Below are positions 35,801 to 44,183 of a stretch of DNA of 64,000 bases, piece by piece. The DNA is taken from positions 61,663 to 125,662 of the forward strand of contig JARROA010000016.1 of assembly GCA_037384425.1 (NCBI GenBank), in the 5' to 3' direction. The notes under the pieces were generated by a model, which was not told where the DNA came from, made no database searches, and worked only from the letters and a program-made list of their open reading frames with translations. The stretch comes from Thiodiazotropha sp037384425 (GTDB lineage Bacteria > Pseudomonadota > Gammaproteobacteria > Chromatiales > Chromatiaceae). Every line of letters begins with the position of its first letter. Within the stretch, counting starts at the first letter, position 1. Both the position numbers and the translations under genes were made by a program.

Positions 35801-36268
35801 GAACCATTCCGCATGGGCCCACACGGTGACGCCGGGGATCGGGGTGCCGGAAGCTGTGCGCACGTATCCCCAGATGAAGCCGGCTTCGTGCAACAGCAGA
35901 TCCATATCGACCGTCTCGCTATTGTCGAACACCTGAACGTTGTAGAGATCGGCTTCTACAAAGTGTCGGCCGCTGCTGTCGGTGAGGGCCCAGATATGGA
36001 CGCGGTACTGCCGTGGCTCCAGATTGGCGAAGAGGTATTCGCCGTTGATATCGCTGTAGACCGAATGGACAGGGATCCAGGCGTCATCTCCTGCGGAATT
36101 GGGATCCTCGCTACGGAAGAGTGTGAGTTCAATCCCTTGTCGCGGAACACCGCTGCCATATTCGGTGACCCTGCCCGACAGCGAGCCCGCAGCGGAAACC
36201 GTGCCGGCGATCAGAAGCAGAAACAGGAGCAGCAGAGTAACAAGGATAAAACGGATATGCGCACGCAT
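32825..36268 (-). CDS. Large secreted repeat protein with C-terminal dockerin
   Basis: The protein has 1147 residues from ATG 36268, with a strong GGGAGG site. A signal peptide (1-27) precedes at least six carboxypeptidase-regulatory-like (CarboxypepD_reg/SpaA-like) beta modules, each starting with a G-x-V-x-D/T-x-x-G-x-P-I/V-x-G pattern (GVVTDTAGIPIVGAEIEIQG, GSITNAVTGLPVAGARVEFS). A beta-rich region with an IMGTQDNTQVYVPPFAL stretch follows (about 930-1080). The last 60 residues are a type I dockerin with two calcium loops (DYDSDGDVDRDD and DLDQDGLITALD). It should be surface-exposed or in the extracellular matrix, docked onto a cohesin such as that of the downstream PEP-CTERM protein. Its function is probably adhesive or structural, as no enzyme domain is seen. 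Confidence 0.85.
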   Translation of the reverse strand: MRAHIRFILVTLLLLFLLLIAGTVSAAGSLSGRVTEYGSGVPRQGIELTLFRSEDPNSAGDDAWIPVHSVYSDINGEYLFANLEPRQYRVHIWALTDSSGRHFVEADLYNVQVFDNSETVDMDLLLHEAGFIWGYVRTASGTPIPGVTVWAHAEWFKEGPGWHDATTDETGLYRIWVLPSPGEFYVLVTRGAVLNIDTPDPTIYTAEIAPGLYQVTIQGARGPDFALTEGGCISGRVVNEQGVGVQDVEVWPHTGILEVPRVRTGWGGYYSTSLPVTDQAYAFIQTGDLDPIVLDGIKYGSGERFVGPFSITPGLPCTEAPDMVMLPSGSIEGVVTDTAGIPIVGAEIEIQGFDADGNELDVGELPFTDALGQYTLDFVPPGEYTVRALKNGWVMTTRNGVVVTSGEQTDLDLVLRRADQATAVSGQVADFLSNTCQKDSNGILLPHYLDNGYEIGNQDICQNGIVAIPSDYLYRTQEPISILALGEIDDGYTGYFLPHPTEIVGNYHLALPPGMVDGLLYSEYRTDRGEYILIKDRLQWTLAKGETLTDQDFQLLPTTDTGVLEGVINYPSEADFNPRMTVIIAFNEDHPSGSTLGDAFAWPTFAPVYRIGHLPTGRYTLRVLSQGFVDQTYEGVVVTSGATTVQDITLSTGATLSGSITNAVTGLPVAGARVEFSSNSKTGVSDTTGAYAVSGLAADDYNLLVTKPGYADFSATVSVSLPNTSYDIALDPQAGSISGQVVDVTATAINDAQVVAYNPALDSYKTGITIAGHFAIADLPAGDYVLGIHATGYSTVQYPASGTLTLNPNQTLVLSNPIMLSPTPPLFDSWSTVSESAGVKTLQVTFTTDIALLAAPIITAHGHDTTNGCNSLDWQTITAGKYLATCEVATGESLVRIDIAESSQPVIPGYPASASFSFEVADNLLSTSSTNFFNAIGGDTSIMGTQDNTQVYVPPFALVGSDTQAVKLTVKRYGNPDDAASSNSDQTVSAVYDFFFEDDAVRIDTNHRVTITLQFEKPVDMSQEAFEADLKIGYFRVSDQQWVYQNDPDSGIDNIHINWLNSTVTFDTSHFTRFAAFVPKAETIPGDYDSDGDVDRDDLSILLLDRNKTVEASACGPACDLDQDGLITALDARTLVLLCSRPRCATE

Positions 36269-36603
36269 CGTGTGACCTCCCCTGTCAGACGCGGTCTCTC
36301 TCGCGAGTTGCGATTCCCTACGGGTCAATCGGCCGTGATGAAGCGCGCTTGCAATCAGTTTTTATTGTTCGTAATTACCCTATATAGTATATGGATATTG
36401 ATTGTGCAATGAAAACCCCCTGCTTTTAGTCCATACAGATTTCTGTCATTGGTGAGCTCGCCGCCTCGATCGTCGCGGGAGCTTGATTCTGAACCTCCTC
36501 TACATGTTGCCCTTTGCGATAGAGCGAGTAGCCCAGATTCCACTGCATTTCATCCTGGCTGCCCGGGCCGAAATAGAAGCGCAGCGATGGGATAGGCGGT
36601 CGC
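36269..36603. other. Intergenic region, no gene seen
   Basis: This is 335 bases upstream of the dockerin gene, AT-rich in the middle (around 36360-36420), and it should hold its promoter. Short minus frames that continue from the alpha-E gene have no support. Confidence 0.4.
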
Positions 36604-37548
36604 TCAGGCGGCATCTCCAAGCGCGGGAGGAAAGTAGGTTTTCGCCATGCATTCATGCAGCTCGCCGAGCCTGACCTGCATCTCGTCGATGAAATCGTGC
36701 AGGATCTGGTTGTCCATTTTGTCCAGCGGCATCGCCTCGATCTCTTTCTCGATCTGGCGCAGGATTTTCAACGGCGCGCGGTTCTTCGGCAGCCGTGAGA
36801 GGTTGAAGGACATGTTTTCCAGACAGTAGCTGAGGGAGCGGGGAAAGGTCTGGGTCTGGAACAGGAACTTCAGCACCTCGCGTCGACGGATACGTACCTG
36901 CATGTGCTGGCGGTACATCTGATAGGCGCTGAGGGATTTCAGCATGCTCATCCAGAGGATGTCCTCGAATGGGCTCAACTCCGGTGCATCGTCCGGGATC
37001 GGATTCTCCGAGCGCACATCGATGATGCGTGTGGTCATGTCGGCGCGCTCCAGTTTGCGTCCTAGGTTGAGAAAATGGTAGGCCGTGTCGTGGCTCATAC
37101 TGCCAGCCAGCAGGCCGGTGAACAGTTGGGAGCCGGCGATGATCTCCTGCAGATAACGATGCCGCCCCTGGCGCGAGAAACTGCCCTGTTTGTTGTCCAC
37201 CGCTTTCTGATAAAAGCCGTTGATCGCCTCCCAGGCCTCGCGCGGCAGGATCTCGCGGATGGTGCGGACATTCTCGCGCAGTACCGAGAGGGTGCTGATG
37301 ATGGAGCTGGGATTGGTCTCGTCGGAGATCAGGAAGTTGGCCACCCGGCGTTCGGTGAACTCCGGATGGCGTTCGTCATAGGCGTCATTGCAACCCAACA
37401 GGCTGATCAGGGCATCCCAGCCAGGTGCCACCTGGGGTGGCAGGTCCAGCATCAGGTTGGTATTGACGGTGACCAGGCGGGCGGTGTTTTCCACCCGCTC
37501 CTGATAGCGTCCGATCCAGTAGATGGTTTCTGCGACGCGGGAAAGCAT
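36604..37548 (-). CDS. Alpha-E (DUF403) domain protein
   Basis: The protein has 314 residues, almost all helical. It begins MLSRVAETIYWIGRYQERVENTARLV, the hallmark of the alpha-E family, and has SYCLENMSFNLSRLP further on. The family occurs with a circularly permuted ATP-grasp protein, a transglutaminase and the Anbu peptidase, as here. Published genome-context work (Iyer, Aravind and colleagues on ATP-grasp amidoligases) proposes that these genes make and degrade a peptide. The biochemical role of alpha-E itself is unknown. Confidence 0.92.
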   Translation of the reverse strand: MLSRVAETIYWIGRYQERVENTARLVTVNTNLMLDLPPQVAPGWDALISLLGCNDAYDERHPEFTERRVANFLISDETNPSSIISTLSVLRENVRTIREILPREAWEAINGFYQKAVDNKQGSFSRQGRHRYLQEIIAGSQLFTGLLAGSMSHDTAYHFLNLGRKLERADMTTRIIDVRSENPIPDDAPELSPFEDILWMSMLKSLSAYQMYRQHMQVRIRRREVLKFLFQTQTFPRSLSYCLENMSFNLSRLPKNRAPLKILRQIEKEIEAMPLDKMDNQILHDFIDEMQVRLGELHECMAKTYFPPALGDAA

Positions 37549-37574
37549 ATCTCTCTCCTCGATTCCTAAATCCC

Positions 37575-37600
37575 GTAGGGTGCGGCAAGCCGCACCCTAC
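37575..37600. repeat. Perfect TAGGGTGCGGC palindrome
   Basis: GTAGGGTGCGGC (37575-37586) and GCCGCACCCTAC (37589-37600) are exact complements with only AA between them. A partial TAGGGTGGG follows at about 37615. It sits between the alpha-E and ATP-grasp genes and belongs to the family at 18350 and 32038. Confidence 0.85.
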
Positions 37601-37669
37601 ATCCAGATTCGCGCTAGGGTGGGTAAGTCGCCCCTTTGTATTGACGGGTGATCGATAGCGCTCATCCGT

Positions 37670-39115
37670 TCAACTGTCCACGATCCAGGTGTCCTTGCTG
37701 CCGCCGCCCTGGGAGGAATTGACCACCAGCGACCCCTTGCGCAGCGCCACCCGGGTCAGGCCACCGGTGGTGACCTCCTGAGTCTTGCCGCTGAGGATGA
37801 AGGGGCGCAGATCCACGTGGCGCGGTTCCAACAGGCCACGCGCGATGGTCGGTACGGTGGAGATACCGATCGTCGGCTGGGCGATGTAGTTGCGTGGATT
37901 GGCCTTGATCAGTTTGGCGAACTCGTCGCGTTCCGCCTTGGTGGAGGCGGGGCCCACCAGCATGCCGTAGCCGCCCGATTCGTTGGCCGGCTTCACCACC
38001 AGGTCCTTGATGTTCTCCAGCACATGGGCCAGCGACGCCTTGTCCATGCAGCGCCAGGTGGGGACGTTGGGGACGATCGGCTCCTGGTCCAGGTAGTAAC
38101 GGATGATGTCGGGGACGTAGGAGTAGACCACTTTGTCGTCAGCCACACCCGCACCCGGCGCATTGGCCAACGCCACCTTGCCCGCCTTCCAGGCCCGCAT
38201 CAGTCCCGGCACGCCGAGCATGGATTCGGGATCGAAGGCTTCGGGATCGATGAAGAGGTCGTCGATACGGCGGTAGATCACATCGACCCGGGAGAGCCCC
38301 TCGATGTTGCGCATGTAGACGCAGTCGTCGTCGCACACCACCAGATCGCGCCCCTCCACCAGTTCGCAGCCCATCTGCTGGGCCAGATAGGCGTGCTCGA
38401 AATAGGCCGAGTTGTAAATGCCCGGGGTCATCACCACGATTTCCGGGTTGTCGCCCGGGCGCGGCGACAGCGCTGCCAGGGTATCGAACAGCTCGGAAGG
38501 ATAGTCGTCCACCGGCAGCGGGCTGTAGGTCTCGAACAGCTCGGGGAATACCCGTTTGGTCACCAGCCGGTTCTCCAGCATGTAGGAGACGCCGGAGGGG
38601 ACCCGCAGGTTGTCCTCCAGCACGTACATGGTGCCGTCACGGTCGCGCACCAGGTCGCTGCCGCAGATGTGGGCCCAGATACCCAACGGCGGGTCGATGC
38701 CGACACACTGTTCGCGGAAGTTGACCGACTCGGCCAGCACTGCGGCAGGGAAGACCTTGTCCTTGATGATCTGCTGCTTGTGGTAGAGGTCGTCGATGAA
38801 GAGGTTGAGCGCCTGAACCCGCTGTTTCAATCCCGCCTCGACCTGGTCCCACTCCTTCTTCGGAATCAGGCGCGGAATGATGTCGAAGGGCCAGGCGCGG
38901 TCGATGGAGCCCTCCTCTTCGGTGTAGACACGGAAGGTGATGCCCATCTGTTTGATCGCCAGGTCGGCACCCTGCTGGCGCGCCTCCAGTTCCCCCTCGT
39001 CGAGTTTGCGCAGGTAGGCGATCAGCTTGCGTGCGTAGCCGCGGGCGTTGCCGTTGGGGGTGATCAGCTCGTCATAGAAGTCGTGGTTTTCGAACGACTC
39101 CCAGTTGATGGTCAT
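37670..39115 (-). CDS. Circularly permuted ATP-grasp type 2 protein
   Basis: The protein has 481 residues. Typical family segments are FDIIPRLIPKKEWDQVEAGLKQRVQALNLFIDDLYH, FREQCVGIDPPLGIWAHICGSDLVRDRDGTMYVLEDNLRVPSGVSYMLENR and VVKPANESGGYGMLVGP. This family is predicted to ligate amino acids or peptides with ATP (peptide synthesis without ribosomes). It overlaps the transglutaminase gene by four bases and precedes the alpha-E gene, so the three are one operon. Confidence 0.93.
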   Translation of the reverse strand: MTINWESFENHDFYDELITPNGNARGYARKLIAYLRKLDEGELEARQQGADLAIKQMGITFRVYTEEEGSIDRAWPFDIIPRLIPKKEWDQVEAGLKQRVQALNLFIDDLYHKQQIIKDKVFPAAVLAESVNFREQCVGIDPPLGIWAHICGSDLVRDRDGTMYVLEDNLRVPSGVSYMLENRLVTKRVFPELFETYSPLPVDDYPSELFDTLAALSPRPGDNPEIVVMTPGIYNSAYFEHAYLAQQMGCELVEGRDLVVCDDDCVYMRNIEGLSRVDVIYRRIDDLFIDPEAFDPESMLGVPGLMRAWKAGKVALANAPGAGVADDKVVYSYVPDIIRYYLDQEPIVPNVPTWRCMDKASLAHVLENIKDLVVKPANESGGYGMLVGPASTKAERDEFAKLIKANPRNYIAQPTIGISTVPTIARGLLEPRHVDLRPFILSGKTQEVTTGGLTRVALRKGSLVVNSSQGGGSKDTWIVDS

Positions 39116-42100
39116 GCGACACCTCCTTGATTGGCAGCGCTACGCAGATCCAAAGTCCAGGGGAAATCGGCATTGAGGGGTTCGTCCGTCAGCGGCATAT
39201 GGCCCCCGGTATGGCCGTGTTCGACAAAACGGGCCAGACGCCGGGACTCGGCCTCGTTGGCGTTGACCGGGAAGGTCTCGTAGTGACGCCCTCCGGGATG
39301 GGCCACATGGTAGGTGCAGCCACCGAGCGAACGTTCGTTCCAGGTATCGACCACATCGAATACCAGCGGTGTGTGCACGCCGATCGTGGGATGGAGACCG
39401 GATGGCGGTTGCCAGGCCTTGTAACGCACACCGGCGACGTACTCGCCGCGGGTGCCGGTATTGCGCAGGGGCACCCGCCGGCCGTTACAGGCGATGGCGT
39501 GGCGCCCCGGGGTCAGACCGTTGGCCTTCACCTGCAGTCGCTCCACCGAGGAGTCGACGAAACGGGCGGTGCCCTGTGCCGTCACCTCCTCGCCCAGCAC
39601 GTTCCAGGGCTCGATGGCGAATCGCAGCTCCAGTTCGAGGTCATCCACATTGAGGGTGCCGTAGCGCGGAAAGCGGAATTCGATGAAGGGTGCGAACCAG
39701 CCCATCTCGAAAGCATAGCCGCTGCGCCGCAGGTCGCCGACCACGTCAGCCAGATCCCGCTCCACGTAGTGGGGCAGCATGAAGCGGTCGTGCAGTTCGG
39801 TACCCCAGCGTACCGGCTCCTGCGCATAGGGCTGGTCCCAGAAGCGTGCGATCAATGCTCTCAGCAACAGCATCTGCACGCTGCTCATGCGGGCGTGGGG
39901 CGGCATCTCGAAACCGCGAAACTCGACCAGGCCCAGACGGCCGGCCGGGCTGTCGGGCGAGTAGAGCTTGTCGATGCAGAACTCCGAGCGGTGGGTGTTG
40001 CCGGTCAGATCCACCAGCAGGTGGCGCAGCACCCGGTCGACGATCCAGGGAGCGACGGTCTCGCCCGGAGGCAGCTCCTTGAAGGCGATGCCGAGTTCAT
40101 ACAGGGAATCGTCCCGCGCCTCGTCGACACGGGGCGCCTGGGAGGTGGGTCCGATGAACAGCCCGGAGAAGAGGTAGGAGAGCCCCGGGTGGTTCTGCCA
40201 GTAGGTGAGCAGGCTGCGCAGCAGATGGGGCCGGCGCAGAATCGGACTGTCGGCCGAGTTCGCCGCGCCAATGGTGACGTGATTGCCGCCACCGGTGCCG
40301 GTGTGGCGGCCGTCAAGCATGAACTTCTCTGTGCCGAGGCGCGACTGGCGGGCCTCATCGTAGAGGGTTTCGGTGCGATCAACGAGCTCGCGCCAGTTCT
40401 CGCTGGGGTGGATGTTGACTTCGATGACACCCGGATCGGGAGTCACCTGCATGCGCTGCAGACGGGCGTCATGGGGCGGCTCGTAGCCCTCCATCACCAC
40501 CGGCAGGCTGGTGTCGACCGCCGCCGCTTCGATGGCGTTGACCAGGTCGAGGTAGTGCTCCAGCTCGGTCAGCGGCGGCAGGAAGATGTGCAGATGGCCG
40601 CCGCGCGGTTCCACGCAGAGGGCGGTGCGGATCAGGCTGTCCATGAACGTGCGGCCCCTGGTATCCCTGAACAGTTCCCGGTCGTCCGCAGCCAGCGGGG
40701 GTGACGGCAGGGGCGAAGGCTGGCCGCTGCGCACCATGCGTAAGCGGTCGCGGATCGCGGGTAGCTGGTTGCGGGTGTCGAAGGGGTCCCTGGGCAGTAC
40801 CGTCTGACGCGTCGTCTCCCGTTCCCAGATCAGGGAGTCGAGGGGCAGTCGGTAGCCCATGGGAGAGTCGCCGGGGATCAGGAACATACTGCCGCGGCGG
40901 AAGTTCCAGCGGCTGGAGATCCAGCGCTCGCCGCCGTAGTCCCAGGCGATGGGCAGGCCGAAGCCGATGATCCTGTCGAGTCCCTGATCGAAGACCTTGC
41001 GCAGGCGTGCCCGTTCCAGGGGATCCTTGAGTCGGTTGTCGTAAACGTCCAGGTTGTCGGGCAGGGTGCCCTCTTTCCAGAGGTAGTAGAGATTGTCCTC
41101 GAAAGCGGGCAGGGCATGCCGGGTGTCGACTCCGAGATGTGTGGCGATGCGCTCGATCAGCCGCCGTGCGTGGTCGCTGTTGTACTGCTTCGACGAGTCG
41201 GGATGGTCGAGCAGCTCCGGGTGCTGCCAGACCGGTTTGCCGTCCTTGCGCCAGGCGCAGGTCAGCGCCCAGCGTGGTAGCTGCTCCCCCGGATACCATT
41301 TGCCCTGACCGTAGTGGAGCACGGCGTCGCTACCAAAGGCCTCCTTCAGCCGCCGCAGCAGGATGCCGGCCCGCTCCAGTTTGTGTTCGCCCAGGGCGGC
41401 GGTGTTCCATTGCGGGCTGTCCATGTCGTCGATGGAGACGAAGGTGGGTTCGCCGCCCATGGTGAGGCGGACGTCGCCTGTCGTCAGGTGGTTGTCGATG
41501 AAATCGCCCAGGGCCAGGATCGCCTGCCACTGGTCTTCGCTATAGGGCTTGGTGACGCGCGGGTCTTCGTGCACCCGGGTCACCTTGTTTTCGTGGTGGA
41601 AGGTGACCTCGCATTTCCCGGTGGCGCCGACGACCGGGGCCGCGCTCACCGGGTCCGGGGTGCAGGCCAGCGGGATGTGGCCCTCGCCGGCGAACAGCCC
41701 CGAGGTGGGGTCGAGCCCGACCCAGCCGGCGCCGGGGATGAAGACCTCGGCCCAGGCGTGCAGGTCGGTGAAGTCGGCCTCCGGTCCGGAGGGGCCGTCG
41801 AGGGCCTTCTGATCGGCGGTAAGCTGCACCAGATAGCCGGAGACGAAGCGGGCCGCCAGTCCCAGATGGCGCAGGATCTGCACCAGCAGCCAGCCGGTGT
41901 CGCGGCAGGAGCCGGTGGCCTTGGCGAGGGTCTCGTCGCAGCTCTGCACGCCCGGCTCCATGCGGATGGTGTAGCCGATCGCCTGCTGCAGGCGTTGATT
42001 GAGTTCGACCAGATAGTGGACGATGTTGGGGCGACCCTCCACGGGTTTGTCCGCATCGCTGACATGATCCGACTTCTCGATGAAGGCGAAGCCGGGTGGG

Positions 42101-42510
42101 TCGTCGCGAAGCGCCTGCAGCCATGCACTCAGCAGGGGGCCTGACTCTTTGATCTCGAAATAGGGTGTCAACTCCCGCTTCAGCTGGGCTTCGTACTTGA
42201 AGGGGTAGTGTTGCGCATACTCCTCGACGAAAAAGTCGAACGGATTGATGGTCACCAGGTCGGCCACCAGGTTGACCTCCACCACCAGCCGTCGCGCCGG
42301 CTTGGGGAAGACGTAGCGGGCGATGTAGTTGCCGAAGGGGTCCTGCTGCCAATTGAGGAAGTGCTCTTCCGGTTCCACCTTCAGGGAGTAGTGGTGCAAC
42401 GGGGTACGCGTATGGGGTGCCGGTCGCAGGCGGATCAAGTGAGGTGAAAGGCTGACGGGACGGTCGTAGTGATATTCGGTCCGGTGGTGAATCGCAATAC
42501 GAACTGACAT
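39112..42510 (-). CDS. Transglutaminase-like protease with DUF2126
   Basis: The protein has 1132 residues from ATG 42510 (MSVRIAIHHRTEYHYDRPV, the normal start); the frame is open a little further upstream. Residues 1-300 form a bacterial transglutaminase-like domain with the catalytic Cys (GSCRDTGWLLVQILRHLG), His (DLHAWAEVFIPGAGW) and Asp (GLDPTSG). The remaining 800 residues are DUF2126 (TMGGEPTFVSIDDMDSPQW, GGGNHVTIGAANSADSPILRRP). Such fusions accompany alpha-E, ATP-grasp and Anbu genes. It probably hydrolyses or transfers amide bonds in the peptide made by this system. This is the first gene of the minus-strand operon. Confidence 0.93.
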   Translation of the reverse strand: MSVRIAIHHRTEYHYDRPVSLSPHLIRLRPAPHTRTPLHHYSLKVEPEEHFLNWQQDPFGNYIARYVFPKPARRLVVEVNLVADLVTINPFDFFVEEYAQHYPFKYEAQLKRELTPYFEIKESGPLLSAWLQALRDDPPGFAFIEKSDHVSDADKPVEGRPNIVHYLVELNQRLQQAIGYTIRMEPGVQSCDETLAKATGSCRDTGWLLVQILRHLGLAARFVSGYLVQLTADQKALDGPSGPEADFTDLHAWAEVFIPGAGWVGLDPTSGLFAGEGHIPLACTPDPVSAAPVVGATGKCEVTFHHENKVTRVHEDPRVTKPYSEDQWQAILALGDFIDNHLTTGDVRLTMGGEPTFVSIDDMDSPQWNTAALGEHKLERAGILLRRLKEAFGSDAVLHYGQGKWYPGEQLPRWALTCAWRKDGKPVWQHPELLDHPDSSKQYNSDHARRLIERIATHLGVDTRHALPAFEDNLYYLWKEGTLPDNLDVYDNRLKDPLERARLRKVFDQGLDRIIGFGLPIAWDYGGERWISSRWNFRRGSMFLIPGDSPMGYRLPLDSLIWERETTRQTVLPRDPFDTRNQLPAIRDRLRMVRSGQPSPLPSPPLAADDRELFRDTRGRTFMDSLIRTALCVEPRGGHLHIFLPPLTELEHYLDLVNAIEAAAVDTSLPVVMEGYEPPHDARLQRMQVTPDPGVIEVNIHPSENWRELVDRTETLYDEARQSRLGTEKFMLDGRHTGTGGGNHVTIGAANSADSPILRRPHLLRSLLTYWQNHPGLSYLFSGLFIGPTSQAPRVDEARDDSLYELGIAFKELPPGETVAPWIVDRVLRHLLVDLTGNTHRSEFCIDKLYSPDSPAGRLGLVEFRGFEMPPHARMSSVQMLLLRALIARFWDQPYAQEPVRWGTELHDRFMLPHYVERDLADVVGDLRRSGYAFEMGWFAPFIEFRFPRYGTLNVDDLELELRFAIEPWNVLGEEVTAQGTARFVDSSVERLQVKANGLTPGRHAIACNGRRVPLRNTGTRGEYVAGVRYKAWQPPSGLHPTIGVHTPLVFDVVDTWNERSLGGCTYHVAHPGGRHYETFPVNANEAESRRLARFVEHGHTGGHMPLTDEPLNADFPWTLDLRSAANQGGVA

Positions 42511-42754
42511 GGTGCGCGTGATGCTCCAGAATGGTGCCGAGAGGTGATTATTGGTTGTCTTTATCACCCGATTCCGTTGTATGAGCAGATTCTATGCCAT
42601 GCAACGGGCTTGGGAACAACACGATAATTGTGGGACAAATGCAGTGAATTGCCAGTTGAAATCGAGTCGGGATTTCAATTCCGAAGAAGCCCTTTTCAGT
42701 CGCTCGATTTGTATTACTATGAGTGGACTCTAGCCAACCGGAAGATCGACCAAC

Positions 42755-43558
42755 ATGACTTACTGCCTCGGTATCTGTGTCAAGGACGGGCTGATGTTCG
42801 CTTCGGATTCCCGTACCAACGCCGGTGTGGATTACGTCACCACCTATTCCAAGATGCATGTCTTCGAACCGGCACCCGACCGTGTCTTCGTTCTTCTTTC
42901 CGCCGGCAATCTGGCCACCACGCAGGAGATCGTCAATATCATCCAGCGGGACATCGACTACCCCAACGGAGGCGAGAACCTGCTGACAGCCCGCTATCTG
43001 TTCGAGGCGGCCGATTATGTGGGACGGGTCAGTCAGATGGTGCAGCAACAGCACGGTGTGGCCCTGCAGCAGGCCGGCGTCAGCGGCGAGGTGTCGCTGA
43101 TTCTGGGCGGGCAGATCCAGGGGCAGCCCCACGGTCTGATGCTGATCTATCCCCAGGGTAACCATATCGAGGCCTCCCGCAGTACCCCCTATCTGCAGAT
43201 CGGTGAGACCAAGTACGGCAAGCCGGTGCTCGACCGGGTGCTGAAGTACGACCTGCCCCTGAACGACGCGGCGCGCCTCGGACTGGTCTCACTCAGTTCC
43301 ACCACCATGTCGAACATCACCGTGGGGCCACCCTACGAGCTGGCCGTCTATCACGTCGACCAGTTTCACGTCACCAGCCGCTGCAAGTTCGAGGAGGGGG
43401 GCGATTACCTCAAGGAACTGCAGAACTCCTGGACCAACGGGCTGATAGAGATCTTCAACAATCTGCCCCGTTTCGATTGGGAGAAACAGGAAGACCAGAT
43501 GGGACTGGGATTCGCGGAACCTGAAGCGCCCGTGATTGCGGAGACGGGCTCGAGTTGA
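42755..43558 (+). CDS. Anbu proteasome-type peptidase
   Basis: The protein has 267 residues starting MTYCLGICVKDGLMFASDSRTNAGVDY. In this family Met1 is removed so that Thr2 becomes the N-terminal nucleophile, as in HslV and proteasome beta subunits. The other catalytic landmarks are Asp18 (SDSRTNAG) and a Lys in TYSKMHVF. Anbu forms self-compartmentalised helical or ring assemblies. It is divergent from the transglutaminase operon with 244 bases between, which must hold both promoters. It is expected to degrade a peptide or tagged substrate linked to that operon; the substrate is unknown. Confidence 0.93.
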   Translation: MTYCLGICVKDGLMFASDSRTNAGVDYVTTYSKMHVFEPAPDRVFVLLSAGNLATTQEIVNIIQRDIDYPNGGENLLTARYLFEAADYVGRVSQMVQQQHGVALQQAGVSGEVSLILGGQIQGQPHGLMLIYPQGNHIEASRSTPYLQIGETKYGKPVLDRVLKYDLPLNDAARLGLVSLSSTTMSNITVGPPYELAVYHVDQFHVTSRCKFEEGGDYLKELQNSWTNGLIEIFNNLPRFDWEKQEDQMGLGFAEPEAPVIAETGSS

Positions 43559-43754
43559 ACCCCCATGCCAGTAACTTCGTTTGATCCCGGAATGGTTCGG
43601 CACCCGGCGAAGAGGGCCAGGATGACGCGGGCCAGACCACACCCTTGGCCGGTTCCACTGGGGACTCAGCCATAGCGCCAGCCCGGATCAGGTCCGCATT
43701 CGTCAGACCCGTTCCGGAAATCTGCGTGAGCGTGTTAGGGCCTGTTAACAGGCC

Positions 43755-44006
43755 TTAGATGCTGGCCTTCCTGATTTTCAGGTTGTTGCTGATTCTCAGG
43801 ATCCCGTCCTGTCCCAGAACACCCACCGAACCTTCCTGTTTGTTGCGAAAGATGGTGGTGACTTCATCGATTGAAGGGCGGCGGATGCAGACCAGTTTCC
43901 AGCCGAATTTTCTGAGAATGGACATGCCGTTGACTTGTTGTTCGTTCAGGTAATACTCGGGAGCACCGGGAACCGGTCCCATGCCGAAACGTTTTTCCCC
44001 AACCAT
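43755..44006 (-). CDS. Conserved small hypothetical protein
   Basis: The protein has 83 residues. It has the pattern GMGPVPGAPEYYLNEQQV, FGWKLVCIRRP and VGVLGQDGILRISNNLKI, which I recall from small proteins of unknown function in marine gammaproteobacteria. There is no signal peptide or membrane segment. It stands alone between Anbu and aceK. The internal consistency of the pattern (helix, then beta strands) supports a real gene; a role cannot be given. Confidence 0.65.
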   Translation of the reverse strand: MVGEKRFGMGPVPGAPEYYLNEQQVNGMSILRKFGWKLVCIRRPSIDEVTTIFRNKQEGSVGVLGQDGILRISNNLKIRKASI

Positions 44007-44183
44007 TTGTGTGTTCCTGAATCTGATTCGTTATTCTTTCACCTCTGCAAGGCACACCGGCCTGCAGCCTTATCTTAAGAGTCCCTTAAGTCCAGGATAG
44101 ACCAGATCAGAGCAGCCTGTACAAGGAAATATAACTGCATTTACATCAGGGTCTTAGGGCTTCAGGGATAACCCGCATTCGAT

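Noticed and set aside
37817..40704. Long plus-strand open frames over the ATP-grasp and DUF2126 genes
   Set aside because: The minus strand carries well recognised proteins; the plus frames match no family and have no ribosome binding sites.
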